A DNA stretch of 64,000 nucleotides from Mermis nigrescens (Eukaryota > Nematoda > Enoplea > Mermithida > Mermithidae): assembly GCA_036768485.1 (NCBI GenBank), contig JAVLUZ010000143.1, forward strand, positions 62,001-126,000, in the 5' to 3' direction. Shown here one piece after another: positions 36,121 through 44,545 of the stretch (the first letter of the stretch is position 1; the number at the start of each line of letters is the position of its first letter). The translations under genes and the position numbers were made by a program. The notes under the pieces are model-generated. The model searched no databases and was not told where the DNA came from. It saw nothing but the letters and a program-made list of their open reading frames with translations.

Positions 36121-36507
36121 TGTGCTTTCAAAATCAGTTTCTCACCATATATGGGCAGCCCCTGCTTATAATCACACCTGGACATGCTTGTAATCCGTAC
36201 GCTATGGTGAACATTTTGAAAAAATAAAGCCTCTGCAACGCCCTGGAAAGATAATTACGGTGTAAATGTTACACAATTGCTGGCTTTAACGAAAATTTAC
36301 AAGCAGTTTTGTAATCCTGGCGTTAAAGAGAATAAAGCCACTGCAACACTCTGATCTAAAAGCATTTTCAAGTTTAAACTTCACATAACTATTGAGTGTA
36401 AGGAAAATTTACAGCTAGATTCGTAATCCTGACGTAACGCAGAACATTTTGAAAAAATGAGCTGCAACGCCCTGGAACCAAAGCTGATTTTCCGTGTAGA
36501 CTCCGCA
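36120..36507. repeat. GTGTAAA-module repeat, left part split by the Polinton
   Basis: Modules of the form GTGTAAATGTTACACA, GTAATCCTGACGTAACGC and CTGCAACGCCCTGGA recur. The series continues at 55096, so the Polinton interrupted it. Confidence 0.65.
36502..36507. repeat. Polinton target-site duplication, left
   Basis: TCCGCA, identical to 55096-55101. Six base pairs is the Polinton/Maverick duplication length. Confidence 0.85.
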
Positions 36508-37301
36508 AGTAGTTATACGTGGCCCCCTAGATAGCTAACGCTATAACATAGGCAATGGTTAAGCATAGGCAATTCTTAAAAGTAGCCCATGTTATAACAT
36601 AGGCTAATGCTATAACATATACAATGGTTAAGGATAGGCGAGGGGTGGAGCCTTGCGCCCTGAGGTAGGGGCCAGGGCGCAATGGTTAAGGATAGGCAAT
36701 GGATAAGGATAGACAATGGTTAAGCATAGACTAACGCTATAACATATGAGGACATAGTTGAGGAGTGGAAGGGTGAATAGAGCCTAACCTAAACTGAGAC
36801 TAGACCCGAACTAAATGTTAACTAAGACTAAACCTGAACTAAGGTGTAAACTAAGATTAAACCCGGACTAAGGTCTAAATAAAGCCTAGGTGTAAAGTAG
36901 ACCTAAATGTAAAGTAAGCCTAAGTATAAACTAAGACTAAACTCAAACTAAGATTAAAACTAGACTAAACCTGAACTAATGTCTAAATTAAGCCTAGAAT
37001 GTATGTGAGACGTTGTATGACATCCCAGTATATGTGCATGTGGACATCCCAGTACAAGTCTAAGTGTGTTGGGACATATCCACAGCACCGCTTGTTGCAT
37101 GTGTAAAGTATTTTTCAATGATAATTTATTGTCTGACATGCTGATTCAATCATAGGCACGCTCATAGCAAGGCACGCCCTGGGAGGAGGGGAGGGAGTCC
37201 CCCAACGCATCCCCGGCAATACTTATATGCAGTGGTCCGCTCTTGCAACACATCAATACGCCTATGCGTACTGTGTGTATCCACTGCCACGTGGGCTTAA
37301 A
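36508..37301. repeat. Polinton left TIR
   Basis: Reverse-complement match to 54317-55095 with small indels. The outer part holds repeats of ATAACATAGGC and AATGGTTAAGGATAGGC; the middle is a run of degenerate ACTAAGACTAAACC units, some GCCTAAG. Confidence 0.9.
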
Positions 37302-37305
37302 TATG

Positions 37306-38082
37306 CTAAACACGCTTGAAATGCATTTTAACGATAGTTTTTCCAAACTCGAAAGGAACCGGCATATCTTGGTCGGTTTTAACGTTAATTTCAATAGTAT
37401 TGAATGATTTTTTGAGCACGGGTATATAGTGTGGACTAATATAGGCGTGGTTTATTATATCCATATAGGTTCCTTCGATATTTATCACCTGCAGAAGCGG
37501 GGCGAAAACATTACCAACGATTTGAGGTTCCACTATATCACAATATACATAAAAATTGTGCATTCCACCTAGCATATCGGGAGAATGGTGGGCAGCTATT
37601 GTCAATTCTTGCGCTACCTTATAATTTATGCTAGAGAGTTGGTCTTCTAGAAACCCCAGCATGTACATTAAATGTTTGGTTAATTTTAGGCTCTGAATAC
37701 GTTCAGTGTTGAGTTTCAGATGACAGCATTTTTTATTATCATCATATTGTAAGCTTATATGTTGAGTATAGTCAAATTTTTCATTCGTGCTGACCATTTT
37801 TATTCCCTCAGTGATTGTTTTCACAAGATCGTGTATATTCAAGTATCTGGCGCGAGGAATAAGCATTTTTATTCGGACATTATTTTTAAAATCATAATAT
37901 TGAATCATGTTCTGATCTTCGGATATATTATTCCAAGTGTTTGCATAGATTATTTCGGCTAGCCCTACTTCCCAATCACCATTGAGCATTATGTGTCTAG
38001 GCAGCTTTGTAATGAAAGTAGAGGCGGTATTTGATTCTTGGGAATCACTCGGAAGCGTCATGTAAAACTGTTTAGGATCCAT
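37306..38082 (-). CDS. Polinton minor capsid (penton-like) protein, probable
   Basis: A 258-residue frame from the ATG at 38082 (MDPKQFYMTLPSDS) to the stop at 37306, just inside the TIR. A longer open frame exists upstream but overlaps the protease, so the internal ATG is chosen; a CTATAAATA box lies 27 bp before it. The N-terminus (FYMTLPSDS... then LPRHIMLNGDWEVGLAEI) is typical of a protein recurrent in invertebrate Polintons, and the size fits the single-jelly-roll vertex protein. Assignment rests on size, position and recalled pattern, so another virion role is possible. Intact. Confidence 0.65.
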   Translation of the reverse strand: MDPKQFYMTLPSDSQESNTASTFITKLPRHIMLNGDWEVGLAEIIYANTWNNISEDQNMIQYYDFKNNVRIKMLIPRARYLNIHDLVKTITEGIKMVSTNEKFDYTQHISLQYDDNKKCCHLKLNTERIQSLKLTKHLMYMLGFLEDQLSSINYKVAQELTIAAHHSPDMLGGMHNFYVYCDIVEPQIVGNVFAPLLQVINIEGTYMDIINHAYISPHYIPVLKKSFNTIEINVKTDQDMPVPFEFGKTIVKMHFKRV

Positions 38083-38092
38083 GTTTGTTTTT

Positions 38093-38512
38093 TCACGTTT
38101 TCTCAAAGTATTTATAGATTTTGGGGGTGTGCATAGATTTAACGACTCTTTTGAATGAAACCCCTTTTGCTCGAAAATGCAGAAAATAGATGCACATATG
38201 GCCGCATGATGTAGAGAAAAGACCCTGAACCCGCATATTATTGTATGTGTACGATGTTGCATTTTTCTCAATATATTCTTTAAACTCAAATGGTTTTTGA
38301 CCATAGCTGTCAAAATAATCACAATGCGATCTACGATTGAAGAACATGGCCACCCAGTGTGACCCTGGTTCATTGCTGAAATCCAAATTGGCTATTACTG
38401 CAGCAGGGTAGCGGGGTATAGGCGGAAGGCAATCAATAGGGAAGACGCCCAGCAAAATTTTGTTCACAGCAGGATCTGCTTCTAAAATGTGTAGTATTTC
38501 AAGTGTGTTCAT
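38093..38512 (-). CDS. PRO: Adenain-type cysteine protease
   Basis: A 139-residue frame. The adenovirus-protease catalytic layout is visible: His52 in GSHWVAMFF, Asp68 in YFDSYG, Gln96 (oxyanion) and Cys103 in STSCGHMC. Length is short for adenain (about 200) but usual for Polinton proteases. The family matures capsid and core precursors at xGG|x or xGx|G sites; candidate sites occur in two neighbouring core proteins. The stop lies 11 bp from the next gene's ATG, and the last codons (IYKY) contain that gene's TATA box. Intact. Confidence 0.9.
   Translation of the reverse strand: MNTLEILHILEADPAVNKILLGVFPIDCLPPIPRYPAAVIANLDFSNEPGSHWVAMFFNRRSHCDYFDSYGQKPFEFKEYIEKNATSYTYNNMRVQGLFSTSCGHMCIYFLHFRAKGVSFKRVVKSMHTPKIYKYFEKT
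38109..38117 (-). promoter_or_regulatory. TATA box of the penton-like gene
   Basis: CTATAAATA on the minus strand, inside the protease 3' end, 27 bp before the ATG. Confidence 0.65.
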
Positions 38513-38514
38513 TG

Positions 38515-39804
38515 CTAAGCGTTAAAATCATGAAACGTGTTGCGGTTTTTATCAATCATTACTAAATTATCAAATTCGGCGTATATAATAATTTCTACTC
38601 CAGAATCAGGCAAAGCGTCTGCAAACTTGATATTTATACTTGTTGTTCCTTCGCGCACTAGATCCCAATGCCCACTATCGTCCGCATCAGGCGTCAGGTC
38701 GAACACAAAGAAACAATGACTTGTTTTAAATTCGTCTCTGCTGATAAAATTACCTTTATTATCATGCCCAATATCAAGCGCGTCGTACATCTGATTAAAT
38801 GCCTGTATAAACTTATTTTGCTTGAATGACACATTTAGTGAATGAGTTTGCCCTCCGCACGTTACTTTCACATCGTAAACACTAAATGGGTTGAAATTAA
38901 ATGGCGATTTTGCCAAACTGCCTCGGAATGCTTTTCCCTCAACACAAACAAAAACTAAACGTCTTGGCAGCTGGCCTGTAAACAACGCAAAATTGGGCGT
39001 TTCCCTGGACGGATTTGAAATGTGCATATTTGTCATGGAAACTCTTCTTATAGGGTATTTGGCAGTATATGTCATCATTGTTTGCTCAAGCGCTAAACTC
39101 ACACTCTCTAGCACCTCTACTTTCCGAACAAACAATTTCATTACTAAAACATTGAGTTCTAGTGGGATATCTTCAAAACACTGTATGACAAAATTATTGC
39201 TGTTTCTGTGCAATTCTAGGCGAAAATCTGTGAAATTCAGCAAATACCTATCTTGAGAGAACAAGTCGATGTGTAAAGGCGCAGATACTTCTACAACACT
39301 CGAGTCTTTAAAGAGCGCCGCACGTTCTTTGAACCCTTTATTATCGTCGACATTCACATTAGCCCCACCTTCGTGAAAATACAGCGCAGACTGAAGATGA
39401 GACAATTTTGCATCAAAGCCATAATTTAATTCAGTTTCAAAATATGCCCTATATGCGTATAAATCGGAGCTGTCAAACACTAATCGACCGCCTAAAAAAC
39501 ACTTAACTTGCTTGAAAAATGTTTTGCCTATAAGGTTGATTGGCGCATAATTGGGTAATGCCACACCTGCTGCAGGTGTTGGTTTTTTAATTCTTAGCGC
39601 CATGTAAATATAACTTCTGCTCATTTGCAAATAGTGTGGATCGGGTGGGATTCTGAATTCGTAGGGGCCTTCATTTGTTATTGGGTGCATAGGCTGCACT
39701 TCATCCCAAAATTCTCTTTTAATGGAAACTTGGGTAGGAGGGACAGTGAAAAGATCGAGTTCAGATTTCGTACTTGGAATAGATTTTACGTCTATTAGAG
39801 CCAT
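38515..39804 (-). CDS. MCP: Polinton major capsid protein
   Basis: A 429-residue intact frame starting MALIDVKSIPSTKSELDLF. It resembles the widely distributed invertebrate family annotated after C. elegans F54H12.2 (FTVPPTQVSIKREFW... then GPYEFRIP), which belongs to Polintons. Size fits a double-jelly-roll capsid that forms the hexagonal shell. The order beside protease and penton-like gene agrees with that role. Its 5' end overlaps the neighbouring core-protein gene by 44 bp, and CTATAAATA lies at 39844-39852. The stop is 3 bp from the protease ATG. Confidence 0.78.
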   Translation of the reverse strand: MALIDVKSIPSTKSELDLFTVPPTQVSIKREFWDEVQPMHPITNEGPYEFRIPPDPHYLQMSRSYIYMALRIKKPTPAAGVALPNYAPINLIGKTFFKQVKCFLGGRLVFDSSDLYAYRAYFETELNYGFDAKLSHLQSALYFHEGGANVNVDDNKGFKERAALFKDSSVVEVSAPLHIDLFSQDRYLLNFTDFRLELHRNSNNFVIQCFEDIPLELNVLVMKLFVRKVEVLESVSLALEQTMMTYTAKYPIRRVSMTNMHISNPSRETPNFALFTGQLPRRLVFVCVEGKAFRGSLAKSPFNFNPFSVYDVKVTCGGQTHSLNVSFKQNKFIQAFNQMYDALDIGHDNKGNFISRDEFKTSHCFFVFDLTPDADDSGHWDLVREGTTSINIKFADALPDSGVEIIIYAEFDNLVMIDKNRNTFHDFNA

Positions 39805-40208
39805 TTTTTCGAATTAGTTTTGTAAATGCGTCGTCATTATTCATATTTATAGACTTTTGGCGCACACCCAGCCCCTCACCAGACATAGTCTTGGATGCCT
39901 CATCTAAGAATTGCGCTGCCTCATGCTTTGAATGTTCTTTGGCAGACTGAAATAGGGGTTTTCCCTGCGCCACATCTGATGCAATATTAGCACCAGCCAC
40001 TAATGCGTGTTTCCCTGCGCTTTTGCCGATAGATCTCAAAACAGGCACAGCCATTCTAAATAGTGATTTGAAGAAACTTCCTAATCCGCCACCTCGTTGG
40101 TATGGCTACGCCTCTATACCCTTCTAGGCCATACCCTGCTTGTGAGGCTTGTTCTGCGTAATATTGTAGCCAAAGGCCACTGTTTTCAGGATTGAATTGT
40201 ACATGCAT
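39761..40208 (-). pseudogene. pVI-like/core virion protein, one frameshift
   Basis: An ATG at 40208 opens a frame (MHVQFNPENSGLW...) that fails near 40104. The neighbouring frame continues to 39761 with RGGGLG, a basic amphipathic segment (AVPVLRSIGKSAGKHA) and MSGEGLGV. One extra base at about 40104 explains the break. Two adenain-like cleavage motifs (QRGG|G, MSGE|G) and the amphipathic helix suggest a membrane-active or core protein like adenovirus pVI; that is inference. TATA box at 40249-40257. If the frameshift is real, the product is lost or starts internally at 40054. Confidence 0.65.
39844..39852 (-). promoter_or_regulatory. TATA box of the major capsid gene
   Basis: CTATAAATA, 40 bp before the ATG, inside the pVI-like gene. 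Confidence 0.65.
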
Positions 40209-40248
40209 GTTTTTTGATTGTATTATTTTTTTGCTTAAACATTTCTAC

Positions 40249-40257
40249 TATTTATAG
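40249..40257 (-). promoter_or_regulatory. TATA box of the pVI-like gene
   Basis: CTATAAATA overlapping the stop codon of the gene upstream, 41 bp before the ATG. Confidence 0.65.
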
Positions 40258-40818
40258 ATTTTCTTCATCCCATGAAAAGTCGCCTTCAGGTGCCACTGCG
40301 CTCCTCCGTTTCTTATTAGCTATACTCTCAAGTGGGGCGTTTGAACGTTGAAGGGCCCTAGCCAACTCTTTTGCACCAATTGCAGTGGGTACGGTTTTAC
40401 GATCACACGTGAAGTCATGAACCAAATCAACAATATTTGATCCATATATTTTTTGACCATCAATCACAATCTCACCCGATGGTTCAATGTCTATACTAGG
40501 ATCATCATTAACATGCTGTAATAGCAGTTTTGCGTTTGGCTGTAAGGTTTTTGGAATACCAGCTATAATTTCTTTGCTTCCAATTGATTTGTGTGGACCT
40601 AGAATAGTTAGCTCATACGGTTTCTTACGCTGTTCCTGCAATCGGCCAAACTTGCTCAAAATTTGGTTATACTTTATCATTTTCAAGCCTGATGATGAAT
40701 GTTTGTCGCTTAAAATCTTGTACATCTCCCGATCCAGGGCGTTTAATACTTGATCTAGTGGTTTACTTTGTTCAGCAATATCTGCTGGCACCAAAACTAG
40801 TTTTTCTGTATGCTTCAT
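40252..40818 (-). CDS. Conserved Polinton protein of unknown function
   Basis: A 188-residue intact frame (MKHTEKLVLVPADIAEQSK). The middle (IPKTLQPNAKLLLQHV, then GEIVIDGQKIYGSNIVDLV) resembles an uncharacterised protein recurrent in invertebrate Polinton-type elements. No catalytic motif or membrane span; the C-terminus is acidic (DFSWDEENL). The stop TAA is embedded in the TATA box of the next gene. The ATG overlaps the end of the pX-like gene by 4 bp. Confidence 0.65.
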   Translation of the reverse strand: MKHTEKLVLVPADIAEQSKPLDQVLNALDREMYKILSDKHSSSGLKMIKYNQILSKFGRLQEQRKKPYELTILGPHKSIGSKEIIAGIPKTLQPNAKLLLQHVNDDPSIDIEPSGEIVIDGQKIYGSNIVDLVHDFTCDRKTVPTAIGAKELARALQRSNAPLESIANKKRRSAVAPEGDFSWDEENL

Positions 40819-41165
40819 TTCTTGCCTATAATCGCTTCTGCTAGTAAACTACCTACAACTGATAGAATTGGGGTCAATAAAAGAGGTAAAAAACCACCGT
40901 TCTGAATGATTAAATCTTTTTTGTGTTTAGTACTTGCACTCTTATTCTTTGCCAAATATCTTATATGTGATTTATATCGCTTCAGTCTGTGAATATCTTT
41001 ATCAGTAAAAGGAATGTTGCCGTTTAGAAAATTGTTTGCGCAATCGCAAATACATAAGATTTGGTCTTTACTAGCATTATTTATAAGCGCATCGCGTTGG
41101 GGTTTTCTTGCAATACTTAACAAATGTAGACAACTAATGTTTCGTTTTAGTCTTTGAGGAGCCAT
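40815..41165 (-). CDS. pX-like basic core protein
   Basis: The preferred start is the ATG at 41165 (MAPQRLKRNISC), 31 bp after a CTATAAATA box; an in-frame ATG at 41180 is also possible. The product is about 116 residues, strongly basic, with ICDCANNFLNGNIPFTD, a Lys-rich stretch and QNGGFLPLLLTPILSVVG, ending hydrophobic. This layout, with a GG cleavage-like motif before a hydrophobic tail, matches the Polinton protein compared elsewhere with adenovirus core pX. Function (DNA condensation or packaging) is inferred. Confidence 0.7.
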   Translation of the reverse strand: MAPQRLKRNISCLHLLSIARKPQRDALINNASKDQILCICDCANNFLNGNIPFTDKDIHRLKRYKSHIRYLAKNKSASTKHKKDLIIQNGGFLPLLLTPILSVVGSLLAEAIIGKK

Positions 41166-41808
41166 TTTTGTAATTTTCAAATAGATTATTATACATATTT
41201 ATAGTTTTTGGCACATAAAGTGTAGGATGTTTGCTCAAAATACTCGTTTTCAACCTGTGTAAATCATCTGCATTTTGTGTCAGATCAATGAACAAGTACC
41301 CATGTGGCCTGGAGGTGGCATCAACATATGCTTCAAGAAAATATTTTGTATTACTAGGGTATAAATGACGTGATAAAATATGCGATTGCAGTTGATCTGC
41401 AGGGTTTTTGAACAAAACAATATAATCAGAATTGATGCGTGAGGTACGAAGGCCATCGTAAAATAGATTTTGCACAATTTGTATTACACTAATGTTCCAA
41501 TGATGACAACCACGAGTGAATAATTGTATAATTTCATGATTTCCTCTACTTTCATGCATTAGATCATCAAGGACTATAAGCTGGGGTACATGACTTTTTT
41601 CTTTGAGGATGCTAAAATCTGGCAAGCCTTTATTAAAAATTACATTTTTCATTTTATAGTACAGAGGCTGTTCTTCACTATAAAACCAGTTGATTTTATC
41701 AATTTTTGTATTAATTATTCTTTCTCTATTTTCAATAAGTTGCTTAACAAATGTTGTTTTTCCTGATTTTGTTGGACCAGAAACAGTGCATGTAAAGGGG
41801 TGTTCCAT
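41134..41808 (-). CDS. ATP: DNA-packaging ATPase (FtsK/HerA, A32-like)
   Basis: The 224-residue frame starts at the ATG at 41808 (MEHPFTCTVSGP). The Walker A loop GPTKSGKTT comes almost at once, Walker B LIVLDDLM about 80 residues later, then IQIVQNLF. The frame is open upstream through a 21-bp tandem array, but that extension is only array translation; the TATA box at 41844-41852 and family N-termini favour the internal start. The family pumps genomic DNA into preformed capsids. It overlaps the pX-like gene at its 3' end. Confidence 0.9.
   Translation of the reverse strand: MEHPFTCTVSGPTKSGKTTFVKQLIENRERIINTKIDKINWFYSEEQPLYYKMKNVIFNKGLPDFSILKEKSHVPQLIVLDDLMHESRGNHEIIQLFTRGCHHWNISVIQIVQNLFYDGLRTSRINSDYIVLFKNPADQLQSHILSRHLYPSNTKYFLEAYVDATSRPHGYLFIDLTQNADDLHRLKTSILSKHPTLYVPKTINMYNNLFENYKNGSSKTKTKH
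41196..41204 (-). promoter_or_regulatory. TATA box of the pX-like gene
   Basis: CTATAAATA, 31 bp before the ATG, inside the ATPase 3' end. Confidence 0.65.
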
Positions 41809-41843
41809 TTCTAGAATAGTTTTCAACACAGATTCAGCATCAG

Positions 41844-41852
41844 TATTTATAA
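41844..41852 (-). promoter_or_regulatory. TATA box of the ATPase gene
   Basis: TTATAAATA, 36 bp before the ATG, at the edge of the 21-bp array. It supports the internal start. Confidence 0.65.
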
Positions 41853-41854
41853 AC

Positions 41855-42235
41855 TTTTGAAACTCTGCACACTTTTTCCGAAACTCTGCACACTTTTTCC
41901 GAAACTCTGCACACTTTTTCCGAAACTCTGCACACTTTTTCCGAAACTCTGCACACTTTTTCCAAACTCTGCACACTTTTTCCAAAACTCTGCACACTTT
42001 TTCCGAAACTCTGCACACTTCCTATGTTATAACGTGTAAAAAATGCTCCAAACTCTGCACACTTTTTTCGAAACTCTGCACACTTTTTCCGAAACTCTGC
42101 ACACTTTTTCCGAAACTCTGCACACTTTTTCCGAAACTCTGCACACTTTTTCCGAAACTCTGCACACTTTTTCCGAAACTCTGAACACTTTTTCCGAAAC
42201 TCTGCACACTTTTTCCGAAACTCTGTACGCTCTTT
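41855..42235. repeat. 21-bp tandem array
   Basis: About 17 copies of AAACTCTGCACACTTTTTCCG, interrupted once at about 42020-42052 by CCTATGTTATAACGTG-type sequence resembling the Polinton TIR. A unit of 7 codons with no stop keeps all overlapping frames open, giving false ORFs on both strands. It lies between the ATPase and the next upstream gene. Confidence 0.9.
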
Positions 42236-42551
42236 AGATCAAAATAGTTGACATAGATGAGGTGATGTGCTCATCGATATTTTTTGTAAAAACATTTGCG
42301 AAGTAAAACTTAGCTTCTGGACTTAAAAATTCCCATAACTTGAATAACACACATAGATCTCCTCTTTTTAGGCGTTTTCTGATGTACTTTGAGAAGCCTA
42401 AAGCAGCATTCTCATCAAGTTCGAGCAATGCTTGCCTATAATGATTGCTCATTTTTGGCCAAAGATAACCCCCAATTGCATCATTAGACAAATAGGTATA
42501 TTGTGATAAACGATGTAGAATATGATTGAAAAAACACTGACCAGTCTCCAT
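42234..42551 (-). CDS. Small helical Polinton protein A
   Basis: A 105-residue frame (METGQCFFNHILHRL). No known motif, but the layout H..RL, W, then a long helical middle, LW.F and a final helix is shared with the 107-residue product at 43697-44020, suggesting paralogues. CTATAAATA-type box (TTATAAATA) at 42581-42589. The stop abuts the 21-bp array. Confidence 0.6.
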   Translation of the reverse strand: METGQCFFNHILHRLSQYTYLSNDAIGGYLWPKMSNHYRQALLELDENAALGFSKYIRKRLKRGDLCVLFKLWEFLSPEAKFYFANVFTKNIDEHITSSMSTILI

Positions 42552-42580
42552 TTTTCATATCAAAGTAGGACTAGAATTAT

Positions 42581-42589
42581 TATTTATAA
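42581..42589 (-). promoter_or_regulatory. TATA box of small protein A
   Basis: TTATAAATA, 30 bp before the ATG, overlapping the integrase stop codon. Confidence 0.6.
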
Positions 42590-43643
42590 CTTCACTAGGC
42601 TAGTGATCCACGAATCGAATTTAGGAGGGTAACCACGCCACCGCACTAAATAGTCCGTTTTTCCAGCACGTTTTCGAGTTTTCAGAATTTTCTCTACAAT
42701 GAACAAATCTTTTGCTGATACATCAATTTTTTGCAATTCTTGTTCGTAAAAAATACCCTCCAATTTTTCGCCCTTCTGGTCTTTTAACGAATAGACGGGT
42801 GGGGTGCGTGCGAAGCTTTCACCAACTATAAAATACTCTTCGGTCCAATTTGGCCAAACCCCTTTTTCGAACGTTCGCTTAACTTTACTTATACGAACTT
42901 TATCGCCTATATTAAATTTAAATTTTACGGGCTTAGGTGATGCTACTCTGAATGCCTTATTTAAAATTTCTCGCTCGTTTTTCTCACTAACATTTACAGG
43001 GGCTACGCCTATAGTTCTGTGAACCGAATTATTATAATTTTCAGTTAGCTTATCAATAACGTCAATGTACCTATAAGTGTTTTTATGCGTAAAGTATCTC
43101 CACATTTTTTCTTTGAGGGTTCGATTAAACCGTTCGACCACGCTGGCCTTCATTTCGCTTTTGGTTGTAAAGAAATGCACATCTTCCAATTTTAGAAACG
43201 ACTGAAACTCTTTGTTTACAAACTCCTTACCCGCATCCGTTTGCAGTTTGTATGGTTTTCGGCCACTACTTAAAATGTCCTTAAAAGCATTTAGAATATC
43301 TTTCGCGTTTTTAGTTTTACAGAGGAACCACCCATGCGTATTTTGAAAATAAATCTATACAATTGAGCAAGTACTTAAAATTATCGTTATGCTTGGCCAG
43401 AGATTGAAGGTCTACGAGGTCGGCCTGCCACTGTTCATCAATCGCACTCACAATCACTTTATTTCGGCTATACTTTTTAAAAGCCGGCTTATGCAAAGAG
43501 TAGGTGGGTTGTTTAGCTAACCACGATTTTACCTGGGACAATTTAATGCGCGGGTGAAGCTTGCGGGCTTTAGTGAACAAATGGTGGGCGCCCGAGTACC
43601 CCGTTTTCGGATCATAGTATAATTTATTGAAGATTTTATTCAT
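42584..43643 (-). pseudogene. INT: Retroviral-type integrase with chromodomain, one frameshift
   Basis: The ATG at 43643 opens MNKIFNKLYYDPKTG and the catalytic core (first Asp in WQADLVD, residue 75) to VVPL at 43320, where the frame stops. One base further, a continuous frame runs from 43318 to 42584 with QTDAGKEF (second Asp), KASVVERFNRTLKEKM (Glu) and a C-terminal chromodomain (YLVRWRGYPPKFDSW). The interval is 1060 bp, one more than a multiple of three, so a single-base indel in the TGTAAAACTAAAAA stretch explains it. Polinton integrases insert the element with 6-bp duplications, as seen here. All key residues are present. Confidence 0.9.
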
Positions 43644-43656
43644 TTTTCAAAAAAAA

Positions 43657-43695
43657 CACGTTGTTGTTTCAACGTGGATTTTCTTTATTTATTCA
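43657..43695 (-). terminator. Hairpin plus polyadenylation-type signals
   Basis: CACGTTG (43657-43663) pairs with CAACGTG (43670-43676). On the minus strand AATAAATAAA precedes it, immediately after the stop of the 43697-44020 gene and before the integrase ATG. Confidence 0.45.
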
Positions 43696-43696
43696 T

Positions 43697-44020
43697 TTAC
43701 AACACCATATTAACTTTACGCGACAAAGTATCTTCATACAAATTTTCCCACATATTTTTAGCATTCATATCAAAATGATGCCACAAGTCGTACAGTATTT
43801 CATTTTCACGATTAATTATACACTGTTTCAAGTACAAGGCGAAAGTCCAAAATGCTTTCTTTTCTTTGCTCTTTCGTTCCTCCTTGAACGCTTCGGTAAG
43901 CTGGCTCCAAAAGCAGTTGCCAATACGTTCCACATGACGGACGTTGATGAATCTGAGCGTTGCTTTTTCGATGAGTCTGTCGACAAAGTGATGGTAGGCT
44001 AGTTCGCCAGGAGATGCCAT
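43697..44020 (-). CDS. Small helical Polinton protein B
   Basis: A 107-residue intact frame (MASPGELAYHHFVDRL). It shares length and pattern with protein A at 42234-42551 (HHF.DRL, W..L..A, LW.HFD, final helix), so the two are likely a duplicated pair flanking the integrase. CTATAAATA at 44083-44091, 63 bp before the ATG. Function unknown. Confidence 0.6.
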   Translation of the reverse strand: MASPGELAYHHFVDRLIEKATLRFINVRHVERIGNCFWSQLTEAFKEERKSKEKKAFWTFALYLKQCIINRENEILYDLWHHFDMNAKNMWENLYEDTLSRKVNMVL

Positions 44021-44082
44021 TGCTTATATATTAAAAAGCTAGCTATAAAATAGCGTATACGCCACCCATACTTATGGACTCT

Positions 44083-44091
44083 TATTTATAG
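44083..44091 (-). promoter_or_regulatory. TATA box of small protein B
   Basis: CTATAAATA, 63 bp before the ATG. A nearer TATATAAG at about 44024-44032 is an alternative. Confidence 0.5.
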
Positions 44092-44095
44092 ACTT

Positions 44096-44415
44096 TCAGG
44101 CAGGCCTGCGGGCTTCTGCGTCCTGCTCCATGTACCTCGCAATCACTCGATTGCCTGCTTCTTGCATGGCGCGGTTAAACTCGCAGCACCGGGGGCACAT
44201 TTGCAGGTTCATGTACCACCTACCCCCATTAGTTTCGAAAAAGTCGCGTTCCGAAGACGCTTTTTGACAAAAATAGCAGAGTTGAACCATGAGCGCGTAC
44301 ATGGGTCGCTCAAGATTCCTACCACACAATTGCAGGGGTGGTTTGATCGACCTACCATACGGTTTTTCTCCTCCTCAACAAAAGGACGTTGTTTTACTTC
44401 TTTAACTTCTTCCAT
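44096..44415 (-). pseudogene. Cys-rich (zinc-ribbon-like) small protein, one frameshift
   Basis: The ATG at 44415 (MEEVKEVKQRPFVEEE) follows a TTATAAATA box at 44464-44472. The frame is lost near 44325, and the neighbouring frame continues to 44096 with CYFC and CPRC pairs about 30 residues apart, consistent with a four-Cys metal site. The second segment lacks its own ATG, so a single-base frameshift in one gene of about 105 residues is the simplest reading. Function not recognised. Confidence 0.5.
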
Positions 44416-44463
44416 TTTATTTTGAAAATAATTTTAATTTTTTCCTCACTCGAAAATTTTTCA

Positions 44464-44472
44464 TATTTATAA
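44464..44472 (-). promoter_or_regulatory. TATA box of the Cys-rich gene
   Basis: TTATAAATA, 49 bp before the ATG; part of the divergent promoter region shared with the polymerase gene. Confidence 0.6.
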
Positions 44473-44545
44473 ACTTTGAACATGTTTAGACACGCCTAAA
44501 CGTGTTTGGACGTGTTTGGGTATATACAGTTCAGTAAATGACTGT

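Noticed and set aside
38083..38373. N-terminal extension of the penton-like frame
   Set aside because: It runs antiphase through the protease gene; the MDPKQFY start with its own TATA box is preferred.
41855..42235. Possible CRISPR array
   Set aside because: Units are contiguous 21-bp repeats without unique spacers, in a eukaryotic genome.
41857..42237. Several overlapping open frames (60-65 residues) and the N-terminal extension of the ATPase
   Set aside because: They are translations of a 21-bp tandem repeat with no stop in several frames; the TATA box and family N-terminus place the ATPase start at 41808.
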